Notes under the pieces: generated by a model
What the model saw: only the letters and a program-made list of their open reading frames with translations
What the model was told of the DNA's origin: nothing
Database searches by the model: none
Assembly: GCF_004342625.1 (NCBI RefSeq)
Contig: NZ_SMAH01000004.1
Span: 144,070 to 208,069, forward strand
DNA: 64,000 bases
DNA from: Tepidimonas ignava
GTDB lineage: Bacteria; Pseudomonadota; Gammaproteobacteria; Burkholderiales; Burkholderiaceae_C
Direction of reading: 5' to 3'
Part shown: positions 49,616-58,305 of the stretch, in pieces
Layout: every line of letters starts with the position of its first letter
Numbering within the stretch: position 1 is the stretch's first letter
Made by a program: the position numbers and the translations under genes

Positions 49616-50040
49616 ACATCTCGACGACCAATCAAACCGCCGCCACCGTGGGGCTGGATTTGCTCAGGGCGCTGATCGATGAGATGCGTCTTTGCCCCAA
49701 GCCCTGGGCGGCGATGTCGCAGGCGCAGCAGGATGAGGTGATCGAGCGCCTGCGCCGCCGGGTGCTCGCACAGGTGCACGAGGCGGTCAAGGCCATTGCC
49801 GCCGATGGGCGCGTGGTGGTGGCAGGCGAGCTTGAGCAGATCACGATCAAGGATGGTGTTAAGGCCGTCATCAAGATGTCGCAGGCTTCGCCCCACATCC
49901 ACGAGCTCTACAGCAGCGCCGGCAGCACGGTGCTGGTGGTGGTGGCCGACGCCAAGCCCTACACGCAGGGGATGGATGAGGTCAAGGGCGAGCCCGATCA
50001 GAACGCCCTGGCCTTGCCCCATGAGGCAAGCCGCGCATGA
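49612..50040 (+). CDS. Early operon hypothetical protein
   Basis: A 142-residue protein (LLRALIDEMRLCPKPWAAMS, RVVVAGELEQITIKDGVKAV IKMSQASPHIHELYSSAGST) with an ATGA overlap to the annealase-like gene, implying a functional link. No family recognised. Confidence 0.6.
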   Translation: MNISTTNQTAATVGLDLLRALIDEMRLCPKPWAAMSQAQQDEVIERLRRRVLAQVHEAVKAIAADGRVVVAGELEQITIKDGVKAVIKMSQASPHIHELYSSAGSTVLVVVADAKPYTQGMDEVKGEPDQNALALPHEASRA

Positions 50041-50106
50041 CATCCAAAGGGTCGGAATGGAATTCCGGCCCCTGCCCTTGACTTCGATTCACAAGGAGAG
50101 ACCCGC

Positions 50107-50742
50107 ATGAGCATTCCTAGCTACGCCTACAGCACCGAGCATCTGGAAGCCGCCGATGGCGGCGAGCGCTACATCGCCCACACCGGAGCCTACACCGGCA
50201 CGATCGACTACGCCCGCGCCATCCAGTCCTCCAAGGGGGCCTGGGGGGTGGAGCTGGGCTTTGTCGCCGACGATGGCCGCAAGCCGAAGTATCCGCTGAC
50301 GCTTTGGACGCTGTCGGCCGATGGCAAGCGCTACTTCGGGCATGACCTTCTGGATGCCTTGCTCGTCTGCGCGGGCGTGGAGTCCGGCCTCAAGCCCGGC
50401 AAGGTGCGCTACTGGCGCTGGGATCGGGAGCTCGGCGAGGAGGTGGAGGCCGTGGCAGACGGCTATCCGGCGCTGAAACACAAGCGCATCGGGTTGCTGC
50501 TGCAGCGCGAGCTCTACACGACCCAGACTGGCAAAGAGGGCTCGCGGCTCAACATCGTGGGGGTGTTTGACCCGCAGACGCGCCAGACCGCCAGCGAGAA
50601 GGCCGCGGGGCTGGAGCCCCAGAAGCTTGCGGCAAGGCTTGCCAGCCTCAAGGACAAGGATAGCCGCGCCGCCCAAGCCCCTGCTGCTCAGCCTGCGCAG
50701 GGCAGCGGGTTTGAGGATATGCAGGACGACGTGCCGTTCTGA
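50107..50742 (+). CDS. Putative phage single-stranded DNA-binding protein
   Basis: A 211-residue protein with a beta-rich N-terminal half (YTGTIDYARAIQSSKGAWGV ELGFVADDGRKPKYPLTLWT) and a disordered, Ala/Pro/Gln-rich tail ending in the acidic tip MQDDVPF. This tip is the interaction signature of SSB proteins. Placement behind a Sak4-like ATPase fits with a recombination/replication partner. The OB fold itself is not directly recognisable. Confidence 0.72.
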   Translation: MSIPSYAYSTEHLEAADGGERYIAHTGAYTGTIDYARAIQSSKGAWGVELGFVADDGRKPKYPLTLWTLSADGKRYFGHDLLDALLVCAGVESGLKPGKVRYWRWDRELGEEVEAVADGYPALKHKRIGLLLQRELYTTQTGKEGSRLNIVGVFDPQTRQTASEKAAGLEPQKLAARLASLKDKDSRAAQAPAAQPAQGSGFEDMQDDVPF

Positions 50743-50751
50743 GGAGGGATC

Positions 50752-51117
50752 ATGAATATCCGCATTGATGAATCGAGCATCGCCGAGGCCGTCCGTGACT
50801 CGGTGCACGACGCGGTAAACGCCGCGCTCAAGGGGTATTCGGTGCAGTCCGCCATCGCGCAGGCGATGGCGCATGAGATCACGAGCGGCGCGATCGTGCA
50901 GGCGATCAAGGAGGCTGTCGCGCAGGTGGATCACCAGCAGCTTGTGCACGCGCTGGCGCGCGAGATTCAGGTTGCCACCACCAAAGCCGCCATCGCGATC
51001 CTGCAAGAGAGCATGGTGGAGGCCATCGCCAAGCTGCGGGGGCTGTCCACCTACTCCGAGGAGGACAAGCGCGAGCGCGAGATGATCCGGCAGCGCATCT
51101 TTGGGCGGGAGGGCTGA
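50752..51117 (+). CDS. Early operon helical hypothetical protein
   Basis: A 121-residue all-helical protein (SVHDAVNAALKGYSVQSAIA, HALAREIQVATTKAAIAILQ), with a charged C-terminus. It lies between the SSB-like and Gp157 genes. No family recognised. Confidence 0.6.
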   Translation: MNIRIDESSIAEAVRDSVHDAVNAALKGYSVQSAIAQAMAHEITSGAIVQAIKEAVAQVDHQQLVHALAREIQVATTKAAIAILQESMVEAIAKLRGLSTYSEEDKREREMIRQRIFGREG

Positions 51118-51121
51118 TGCG

Positions 51122-51625
51122 ATGAGCCTGCCCGCGCTTTATGAACTCGCCGCCGACTACCGCCGCGCGCTTGAGACGCTTGCCGACCTCGATCTGCCCG
51201 AGGAAGTGGTGCAGGACACGCTCGAAGCCTTGAAGGGCGAGGTGGAGGTCAAAGCCACCAACGTCGCCGCCTTCGTGCGCAATCTGGAGGCCCTGGCCGA
51301 GCAGATCAGGGCGGCCGAGGCGCAGATGGCGGCACGGCGCAAGGCGATCGAATCACGCGCCGAGCGGGTGCGGCAGTATCTGCTTGCCAACATGCAGGCT
51401 TGCGGCATCTCGAAGATCGAGAGTCCGTGGTTTGCGATCGCGATCAGGAAGAATCCGCCAGCCGTGGAGATCGTGGATGAGGCGCTGATTCCGCCGGAGC
51501 TGATGATGACACCGCCACCGCCGCCGCCCAAGCCCAACAAGGAGGCGATCAAGGCGCTGCTCAAGGCAGGGCAGGAAGTGCCGGGGGCGAGGCTGACCCA
51601 GGGGGTGCGGGTGGAGATTCGGTGA
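51122..51625 (+). CDS. Gp157-family phage protein
   Basis: A 167-residue siphovirus Gp157 family protein: LYELAADYRRALETLADLDL, the coiled coil LEALAEQIRAAEAQMAARRK and WFAIAIRKNPPAVEIVDEAL IPPELM. Members were linked to phage resistance of hosts in Streptococcus thermophilus studies, but the mechanism is unclear. Last gene of the early operon; it ends at a bidirectional terminator. Confidence 0.88.
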   Translation: MSLPALYELAADYRRALETLADLDLPEEVVQDTLEALKGEVEVKATNVAAFVRNLEALAEQIRAAEAQMAARRKAIESRAERVRQYLLANMQACGISKIESPWFAIAIRKNPPAVEIVDEALIPPELMMTPPPPPPKPNKEAIKALLKAGQEVPGARLTQGVRVEIR

Positions 51626-51635
51626 GGGCAAAGAA

Positions 51636-51667
51636 AAACCCTGCCCCTCGTGAGAAGGACAGGGTTT
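51636..51667 (-). terminator. Terminator shared by the early operon and the right S-layer gene
   Basis: Stem AAACCCTG (51636-51643) with CAGGGTTT (51660-51667), T-rich on the minus strand. It has the same form, and the same distance from stop codon plus CTCCCCCGG leader, as the terminator at 4953-4983. Confidence 0.78.
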
Positions 51668-51718
51668 CAATGGCTTTCAGCTCAAGCCGGTGGGCTACGG
51701 CCTTTTCGCCGGGGGAGA

Positions 51719-54700
51719 TTACAGGCTGTCGCCAATCAGCAGCGTGCCTGCGGCATAGGTCGCGCTCGCAGCAGCTAATGCCAATGCAGACGCCTGTACA
51801 CCAACCAGTTGTACCAGGATATCCTGTGCACCGTTTTGGCCAAACACATAAGTGTCACCGCCAAAGACGAAGGCGAGAACCTCGCCATTGGTGGCCGCAA
51901 CAGCGGCTGCTTCGGCCAGCCACTCACCCAGGGTATCAACCGCCGAGGCCCCAGTACCCGATAGCGTAAGGATACCGTTGGTGACCGTGTAAGTGACACC
52001 TGCGGCCTGACCCGAACCAGTGCCATTCACTTTAATAACAACAGGAAGGTCGGTTCCATTACCGGGACCACCATCATCCTGCTCGAAGTCAATCACCAAC
52101 ATATTGGCATTGGCACCGCCCGCCGTTGCGCTCTGGAAATTGGCAACACTGGATAGGTTAGTTGCCGTGGTGATCGCACCCAGCAGGTTGAAGCCGGTGA
52201 TGATGTCAAAGGTGCCTGTATGCGAGTCGGACGTCGCCACATTACTGTCACTGTTCGAAGCGATCTTGACCACGTCACGGCCTTGACCAAGTTGGATGGT
52301 GTCCTGACCCAGACCGCCGGTGATGACGTCGTTACCCTTGCCACCGTTGATATTATCTTTGGCAGCGCCGCCCGTCAGCACGTCGTTACCGTCACCGCCG
52401 ATGATGGTCACGTTGGCAGTTGCAGTGTTGTTGGCCGAAGTAAAGGTCACCGCGAGGTTGGCCGCAGTGTCCAGACCCGCCGTACCGTTGGCCACAACGC
52501 CAGAGGCGTCGAACTCGGTGATGGCGGTGTTGCCGGTGTTGGTCAGGGTCAGGCCGTTGTTGCCGGTGACGACCACTTTCTTGGCGCTGGTGGCCACAAG
52601 CGTCATGGTGTGCACGACGGCGGCGCTGCCACTGGGGTCGGCATCGGCCACGTTGATGTTGATGTTCTCCACGCCGGCGACGGTCACCGAGCCAGCAGTC
52701 AGTGCGCTGGTCTTGCTCAGCTCGATGTTGAACGTGTCGTTCGGGTTGAACGCCGCGTTCGTGACGTTGGCCACGTAACTACCGGCACCAACGTTGCTCG
52801 TGAGCTTGAGGGTGCCATTGTTGGCGAAGTTGTCGAGGGTCAGCGCATGCGAAGCCGCGCCGGTGACGACTTTGTTGACGCCGTTGATGCCGACCAGGTT
52901 GACGGTCTTGGTGCCGCCCATGCTGGAGGCATCCAGCTGCAGCACCTCGAAGCCCGAGAACGTCGAGTTGAATGTGGCGTCGTTGTCGGCGGCATCGGCC
53001 TGCCCCACCGTCATGACGATGGTGTCGGTGCCGTCGCCGGCGTTGACCGAGCCACCGGTGCCAGCCGCACCGCCGTAGGTGACGGTGTCGTTGCCCTTGC
53101 CCATCGTAATGGCTTTGGTGAAGGCGTTGGACAGGATGATGCTGTCGTCACCATCGCCGCCGGTGAAGGAGACGCCGGCACCCAGCGCGGTTGTGCCCAA
53201 GGTCACGCCAGCCGTGTTGGTGGACACGACAGACTTGAGGGCCGTAAAGGTGTTGTTGCTCAGGACAACCTTGGCATCCCCGGCGATGTTGAGGGTCTCC
53301 ACGGCCGCACCGGTCACGTTGGTGATCGTAGATGCCTTCTCGGTACCCGTGATGTTGAGCGTCTTGTAAGTGTTGACAGTGATGCTGTTGTCCGACGGCG
53401 CGCTCAGGTTCTTGACGTTCAGGTTCAGGGTGGTGACGGCCGGAGTGGTCAGCGCGCCCGGGGTGATGCCCAAGGTGCCGCCCGTGCCGGACAGATTGAC
53501 GGTCGACAGCGCGCCGGAGTTGATGGCGGAGTTGCCGTAGTTGTTGAGGGTGACGGTGGTGATGGTACCAGCCGCCGTGGTCGAGGAGGCATTCTTGTCA
53601 ACGACGTTGACGGCACTGTTGGTCTTGCCCGCCACGGTGGTCGAAGCCGTCGCAGCAGCCTCTTGGGTCACGGTCACTGCGGTCGTGTTGGCGCCGCCCA
53701 CCACGAGCACTTCGCCGAAGGTGTTGGTGGTGTTGACGGCGTTGCCCAGCGTCTGGGCGATGTTGACGGTCGTGCCGCCCTTGACGAAGATGTCAGGCGC
53801 GTCGTTCGTGTTCGCGCCAGTGAACTTGCTATTGATGGTCACCGCGCCCGTGGGCTCGGTCGTGCCGCCCACCACGATTTCCGCGCCGGCGTAGGTAGTC
53901 GTGTTCAGAGCTTCATTGTCATTGGTCGTTCCGGTGACCGTCAGTGCGATATCCTTGCCGCCGTTGATGGTGACATTGCCGTCGACAGCAGACACGCTGT
54001 TTTCGGTGGCGGTGATGTTGACGTCGGCTGCCGCGGTCAAGGTGGTGCCGCCCGTGGCGTTCGATTTGAGTTGTTGCAGGCCGGTCCAGGTGGTGGTGTT
54101 GAGCGTCACCGTGCTGCCGCTCAGGAATTCCGCATTCTCGATATTCTTGACCGTGGCACCTGTCGGGATCGTAATAGCGCCCGTTTGCGTTACCGTGAAG
54201 GTATCCGTACCGCCGCCGCCGTCAATCGCATCGCCTACCGTCCAGGTGACGCCTGCAGCGACCTGGTTGCCGATGAAGGTGTCATTGCCTGCGCCACCGG
54301 TAAAGGCAGCACCGGTGTCCGAACCCGTAGTGAGCATGAACGTTTGCCCTTGCTGCGCCGCCTGAGCAGCCTGCGCCGCCGTGACCGCTTCAGCAGCGGT
54401 TTGGCCGGCTTGCGCACTGGCGGGGGTCACGCTGTTGGCGATGATGGCGGTGCCGGCGTTGATGGCATCTTGGCCGGTCAGGCCCGCGCTGTTGTTGGCA
54501 AACCAGTCGCCCACGGCGGTGCGGTTGGCCAGGTATGTGCCAACCCACGCCCACTGCGGGTCAGCGGCCGCTACGGCTTTGGCTTCGGTGATGAGTTGCT
54601 GGATGAATTGGCCGCGCGAGACTTCACCGCTGGTGAGCTTTTGCGTCCAGTACGTCATGCCGTCGCTGTCCACCGAGCTGCGGCCGAGCACGTTTTGGTA

Positions 54701-54943
54701 CGCCGTGGTAATGAATTGCTCCACCGTCATGGCGTTGGAGAAGACGCCAAACTGCACGCCCGCGTCGTAGAAGCGGTTGGCGATGCTATCAAAGGCTTGT
54801 TGTTCGGTCTTGCCCTGCCCCAGCAGTGTGAGCAGCTCGCCCGCCCAATAGTTGAGGCCGGCGGCTTCGGGCGCACGGTTGAAGTAGCCGATGTACAGCT
54901 CGATGAGCTTGGTACGTTGAGCGGACGTGATGAATGTCGACAT
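51719..54943 (-). CDS. S-layer-like DUF4214/RTX surface protein
   Basis: A 1074-residue protein. The DUF4214 module (about residues 10-110: LIELYIGYFNRAPEAAGLNY, NVLGRSSVDSDGMTYWTQKL) and an Ala/Gln-rich linker lead to LTTGSDTG and an RTX repeat GGAGNDTF at about 217. The body is Thr/Val/Asn-rich beta structure, with a second RTX group at about 850-890 (GGDGNDVLTGG) and a typical type I secretion C-terminus. Such proteins form the S-layer or cell coat in Burkholderiales. The gene follows a glycosyltransferase gene on the same strand. I infer that the N-terminal 203 codons are host DNA and the body is phage-carried. Confidence 0.85.
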   Translation of the reverse strand: MSTFITSAQRTKLIELYIGYFNRAPEAAGLNYWAGELLTLLGQGKTEQQAFDSIANRFYDAGVQFGVFSNAMTVEQFITTAYQNVLGRSSVDSDGMTYWTQKLTSGEVSRGQFIQQLITEAKAVAAADPQWAWVGTYLANRTAVGDWFANNSAGLTGQDAINAGTAIIANSVTPASAQAGQTAAEAVTAAQAAQAAQQGQTFMLTTGSDTGAAFTGGAGNDTFIGNQVAAGVTWTVGDAIDGGGGTDTFTVTQTGAITIPTGATVKNIENAEFLSGSTVTLNTTTWTGLQQLKSNATGGTTLTAAADVNITATENSVSAVDGNVTINGGKDIALTVTGTTNDNEALNTTTYAGAEIVVGGTTEPTGAVTINSKFTGANTNDAPDIFVKGGTTVNIAQTLGNAVNTTNTFGEVLVVGGANTTAVTVTQEAAATASTTVAGKTNSAVNVVDKNASSTTAAGTITTVTLNNYGNSAINSGALSTVNLSGTGGTLGITPGALTTPAVTTLNLNVKNLSAPSDNSITVNTYKTLNITGTEKASTITNVTGAAVETLNIAGDAKVVLSNNTFTALKSVVSTNTAGVTLGTTALGAGVSFTGGDGDDSIILSNAFTKAITMGKGNDTVTYGGAAGTGGSVNAGDGTDTIVMTVGQADAADNDATFNSTFSGFEVLQLDASSMGGTKTVNLVGINGVNKVVTGAASHALTLDNFANNGTLKLTSNVGAGSYVANVTNAAFNPNDTFNIELSKTSALTAGSVTVAGVENININVADADPSGSAAVVHTMTLVATSAKKVVVTGNNGLTLTNTGNTAITEFDASGVVANGTAGLDTAANLAVTFTSANNTATANVTIIGGDGNDVLTGGAAKDNINGGKGNDVITGGLGQDTIQLGQGRDVVKIASNSDSNVATSDSHTGTFDIITGFNLLGAITTATNLSSVANFQSATAGGANANMLVIDFEQDDGGPGNGTDLPVVIKVNGTGSGQAAGVTYTVTNGILTLSGTGASAVDTLGEWLAEAAAVAATNGEVLAFVFGGDTYVFGQNGAQDILVQLVGVQASALALAAASATYAAGTLLIGDSL
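54327..54336. other. Putative attR core
   Basis: GTAGTGAGCA, as at 7211-7220, in the codons for the LTTG linker of the right gene. A crossover between the two sites would join residue 203 of this gene in frame to the left body. Inference. Confidence 0.5.
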
Positions 54944-55009
54944 CGAACGATCTCCACAGGTGAGGTTAAGCTAGGCCACTGGTTGCCGCGCACACAGCAT
55001 GCCCGGCTC

Positions 55010-57331
55010 TCAGGAGCTTGCCTCTAGTATATCGGTAAGATCCGGCAGCGCAACAGGCGGGCTCTGAGACAGGCTTCGTTCAGCGCCGGCGTGCGGCACT
55101 TGTTGCACGGATGCAACGGCACGCTCCGGCACTGGGCCCAGCAGCGCTTGCACACGCCGGGCAAAGGCCGCCGCGGTGTAGTGGTCCAGGTAGCGCTGGC
55201 GGCCCTGCTGGCCGAGCCGGCAGCGCAGGGCAGGTTGGTCGATAAGTGTGCGCAGTGCGCCGATGAGTGGTTGGGCGTCCGGGGTGGGTATGCACACGCC
55301 GACGTCGTTGGTGACGATTTCGGCGCCGCCGCCGTTGGCGCCCGCGATGACCGCTTTGCCCGCACGCATGGCTTCCAGGTAGATGAGGCCAAACGATTCG
55401 TAGCGGCTTGGGGCTACAAAAATGTCGCAGCGGCGGTATTCGTCCAGCAGCGCGGTGTCGTCCACCTCGCCCACCACGTGCACGCGCTGCAGCCAGGGCT
55501 GGCCGTGGTGCTGCTGAGCGAAGTACGCTGGCCAGGGCTGGCCGCCCGGGCCGGGTAACGTGTGGTTGCCCACCAGGCGCCATTGGACGTGGGGGTACTG
55601 GGGCGCGAGTTCCGCCACCGCTTGCAGCATGAGGTCGATGCCTTTGCGGTGTTCAAAGCGCCCGACGTACAGCACGGTCAGCCCGGGCTGGGCGACGCCG
55701 GGTTCGCCGCCACCTGGGTTGGCTGTGGTGGGGGCAGGATCGTCGTCGATGCCAAAGGGCAGGTGGTGCAAGGGCGCGAGTTGCTGGGCCGCCTGCGGGT
55801 AGTGCGTGCGCACGTCGTTGGCGATGGCATGCGTGCTGGCCAACAGCGCCGTGCTGTGCTGCAGCAACCACGCTTCGGCCTGGATGGCAGGCTGCACGTG
55901 GTGTTGGAGGTAATGTGGGTTGGCTTGCCAGTCGGTCCGCAGGGGCAGGCTGAGCTGGTAGCTGGTGACGAGGTAGGTGTAAAGCTGCCAGCCGGGTTGG
56001 GCGGCGAGTTCGTAGCCTTCGACGTCCCACAGCGCCGCAACGAAAGTGCGTACGTCCAGCCGCTGGGCCAGCGTCCGCGCGCATTGGTACACGGCGTGGG
56101 TCCACTGCCGCAGGGTGGCCGGGGGCTCAGGACGGTCCGCCAGGGGCGCGGGCACGTGCGCGCAGGGCGTGATGCGGTGCACCCAGACACCGTTTTCGAA
56201 GTCGGTGCGCGGCTCGGGGTCGGGGCTTTGGGCGATGACGTGGACTTCGTGCCCGAGTTCGGCCAGCGCTCGCGCCAGGGTGTGGGTGTACCGGCCTATG
56301 CCGCCCAGTGGCTGTGGCGGGTAGTTACGGCTGATGAGCGCCACACGCAGCGCGGCAGCGTGCCCCTGGCGTTGCCACAGCGGCGCGTGGGCAGTGAAGG
56401 CTGCGGGATCGGGGTCGGGCAGCGTGATGGTCTTGCCGCAGGGGTGGGCGAAGGCGTCGTATGTGGCTTCACGCGCGCCTTGCACCACGTCGTGCCGCAA
56501 GCGCTGGGCGTGCTCCGCGCCGATTTTGCCCGCCGCCTGCAGGTGAGCCACACTGGCCAGCAGGTCGTCCCGCTGGCGCTGCGCCAGCGGGACGGGGTTT
56601 TGCACGGCGTTGTGGCGCAGGGCGTAGTACACCTTGCTGCGCGCGGTGGGCAGCAAGGTGGTGGGCACACGTTGGGGGCTTCGCAGGTGGCTGGGAGCGT
56701 ACGCGTGATGGACTTCGGCGCCAGGCACGGTGGCGATGCGCCAGCCGGCTTGCAGCAGGCGCAGGCACAAGTCTGTCTCGTCCAAAAAGTAGGCGTACTC
56801 CTCATCAAAACCGCCTACTTGTTGCACCGCTTGACGCCTAAAGGCGCTGTTGACGCCAATCAGGCTAGGGAACCAGTCCGGGTCTTCGGTGTCGGGTGGG
56901 TGGTCAAAGAAGCGTGCCTCCCCCAACCGGTTGCAGCGGATGTGCCGTGTCTGGTAAGCCACGCCGGTGTGGTCGCGCACGTAGCCGCCCACGGCACCCA
57001 GACGCTCGTCGGCGGCAAAGGCTTGCGCCAGGGTATCGAGCCAGTTGGCTTCGGGCAGCCCGTCGTCGTCGGTGAAGGCTACGTACTCGCCCGCGGCCAT
57101 GGCCAGGCCTATGTTGCGCGAGCGGCTGAGGTTGGTTTCGGCGCAGTGGCCCAAGCGGATGTGGGGCAACCAAGGACGCAGGCGCTCCAACGTGTCGTCG
57201 GTGCAGGGGCCAGCAACCACGATGATTTCGTAGCGTGGGTAGCGCAGCCGCTGCAGGGCATCCAGCGTGCGCACCAAGCTGGCGGCACGGTTGTACGTGT
57301 TGATGATGACGCTAAAGCGTGGCATGGACAT
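55010..57331 (-). CDS. Two-domain glycosyltransferase (GT2 plus GT4)
   Basis: A 773-residue fusion. The N-terminal GT2 domain has FSVIINTYNRAASLVRTLDA, the DxD-like AFTDDDGLPE and DETDLCLRLLQAGW. The C-terminal GT4 domain starts RVALISRNYPPQPLGGIGRY and ends VLYVGRFEHRKGIDLMLQAV with the E-x7-E motif ESFGLIYLE. It should add two sugars in the cytoplasm to a glycan, likely the glycan attached to the S-layer or cell surface, as it lies directly upstream of the S-layer-like gene and downstream of an exporter. Confidence 0.9.
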   Translation of the reverse strand: MSMPRFSVIINTYNRAASLVRTLDALQRLRYPRYEIIVVAGPCTDDTLERLRPWLPHIRLGHCAETNLSRSRNIGLAMAAGEYVAFTDDDGLPEANWLDTLAQAFAADERLGAVGGYVRDHTGVAYQTRHIRCNRLGEARFFDHPPDTEDPDWFPSLIGVNSAFRRQAVQQVGGFDEEYAYFLDETDLCLRLLQAGWRIATVPGAEVHHAYAPSHLRSPQRVPTTLLPTARSKVYYALRHNAVQNPVPLAQRQRDDLLASVAHLQAAGKIGAEHAQRLRHDVVQGAREATYDAFAHPCGKTITLPDPDPAAFTAHAPLWQRQGHAAALRVALISRNYPPQPLGGIGRYTHTLARALAELGHEVHVIAQSPDPEPRTDFENGVWVHRITPCAHVPAPLADRPEPPATLRQWTHAVYQCARTLAQRLDVRTFVAALWDVEGYELAAQPGWQLYTYLVTSYQLSLPLRTDWQANPHYLQHHVQPAIQAEAWLLQHSTALLASTHAIANDVRTHYPQAAQQLAPLHHLPFGIDDDPAPTTANPGGGEPGVAQPGLTVLYVGRFEHRKGIDLMLQAVAELAPQYPHVQWRLVGNHTLPGPGGQPWPAYFAQQHHGQPWLQRVHVVGEVDDTALLDEYRRCDIFVAPSRYESFGLIYLEAMRAGKAVIAGANGGGAEIVTNDVGVCIPTPDAQPLIGALRTLIDQPALRCRLGQQGRQRYLDHYTAAAFARRVQALLGPVPERAVASVQQVPHAGAERSLSQSPPVALPDLTDILEASS

Positions 57332-57363
57332 GGCACTTGGTCCAGGGGTATGGTGCGGGCGGA

Positions 57364-58305
57364 CTAGGGGGCGCGCCGGGCGTGAACCTCACATTCGAAG
57401 CACAGGCCGTTGCGCCGGCCTCGGGCGACGCACTCCACAGCGCTGAATCCGCTGGCGGCCAGTTCCGCCATGAGGGATTCGGGGCTGTAGGCGTGGTAGT
57501 GGAAGTCGCCCTCGTAGTCCTGACCGCCGTAGAGCACGTGCACCAGGTCGGCTTCGGTCATGGCGCCGGCCAGGTGCGCTTGGAGCATGGCCTGCAAGTC
57601 GGGCGTGATGAGCTCCAGTGTTGCGCCGGGGGCCAGCACGCGACGCCATTCAGGCAGCACTCGGGTACGCAAATCGTGCAAGGTGAAGTGTTCCACGAGG
57701 TGGGCCGCACGCAAGCGCTGCACGCAGGCATCGGGTAGCGGCAACACATGCGCCGGGGCGACGATGTCCACGCCAGGCAAGGGCCTCATGTCCACGTTGA
57801 TGCGGTCGGGGTCGGGCTTGGCGCCGCAGCCCACCTCCAGCCAGAGGCCTTGCGGGCGCGCCATGTGCTGCGCCAGCTTGGCAGGGTCGAGAACTTGCGG
57901 GCTAAGCCCCGGTTGCCGGGTTGTCAGGATGGTTTGCGCCAGTTGACGTTCCGCGCGCTCGACGCGCGAAGTGAGCGCCTCCACGGCCGCGTCCACCTTC
58001 AGGTTGAGGGCATGGCGGTGTTGGTCAAGCAGCGCCGTGGTGTTGTGTTCCCATGCTTGGGTTTGGGCCACTGCGGCCTTGAGGCCGCTGACCATCACCG
58101 CCAAGGTGTCCAGTTGGTCTTGTATCGCGTCGAGCCTGCCCTTGGTGTTGGAGCTGCGGATGCGGCCGTCCATGCGCAGCAGCGCATCGCGTAAGCGGTA
58201 AACCCAGTGGCGGTTGCGGTCCACCCATCGCTTGAAGATGGGGCCAAGTACCGGCACGCGCACCAAGCGGCCGTACAACGCGTACAACAGTCGGGTCAAG
58301 GACAT
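57364..58305 (-). CDS. Coiled-coil SAM methyltransferase, possible glycan chain-length terminator
   Basis: A 313-residue protein. A basic/hydrophobic N-terminus ([20 protein letters not shown]) that may touch the membrane leads to a coiled coil (about residues 50-135: [40 protein letters not shown]), then a class I methyltransferase with [18 protein letters not shown] and HLVEHFTL. In O9a polysaccharide systems the WbdD methyltransferase uses a coiled coil as a ruler; the same idea may apply here, next to a Wzt with a C-terminal domain. Overlaps wzt by 10 bp. Confidence 0.82.
   Translation of the reverse strand: MSLTRLLYALYGRLVRVPVLGPIFKRWVDRNRHWVYRLRDALLRMDGRIRSSNTKGRLDAIQDQLDTLAVMVSGLKAAVAQTQAWEHNTTALLDQHRHALNLKVDAAVEALTSRVERAERQLAQTILTTRQPGLSPQVLDPAKLAQHMARPQGLWLEVGCGAKPDPDRINVDMRPLPGVDIVAPAHVLPLPDACVQRLRAAHLVEHFTLHDLRTRVLPEWRRVLAPGATLELITPDLQAMLQAHLAGAMTEADLVHVLYGGQDYEGDFHYHAYSPESLMAELAASGFSAVECVARGRRNGLCFECEVHARRAP

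Larger units (their letters stand above)
7220..54334. mobile_element. Prophage, P2-type contractile tail with lambda-type head, about 47 kb
   Basis: The element has an integrase at one end, lysis, tail, head, terminase, replication and repressor modules, and early recombination genes at the other end. Module order and families match temperate myophages: tail order D-X-U-T-E/E'-FII-FI ... I-J-W-V as in P2 and head order E-D-C/Nu3-B-W-A ... Nu1 as in lambda. The structural genes look intact, with overlapping ATGA/GTGA junctions throughout, so the phage could be viable. The boundaries are inferred from the shared core GTAGTGAGCA at 7211-7220 and 54327-54336; a smaller core of clear phage genes spans 8229-51625. 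If the wide boundaries are right, the phage carries an S-layer body gene as cargo. Confidence 0.7.

Noticed and set aside
51600..51720. Right prophage end at the terminator after the Gp157 gene
   Set aside because: No direct repeat with the left end was found here, although phage genes do stop at 51625. It remains the fallback if the S-layer core is wrong.
52220..55027. Very long plus-strand frame opposite the right S-layer gene
   Set aside because: Gly/Val/Arg-rich antisense shadow caused by codon bias; no start context or family.
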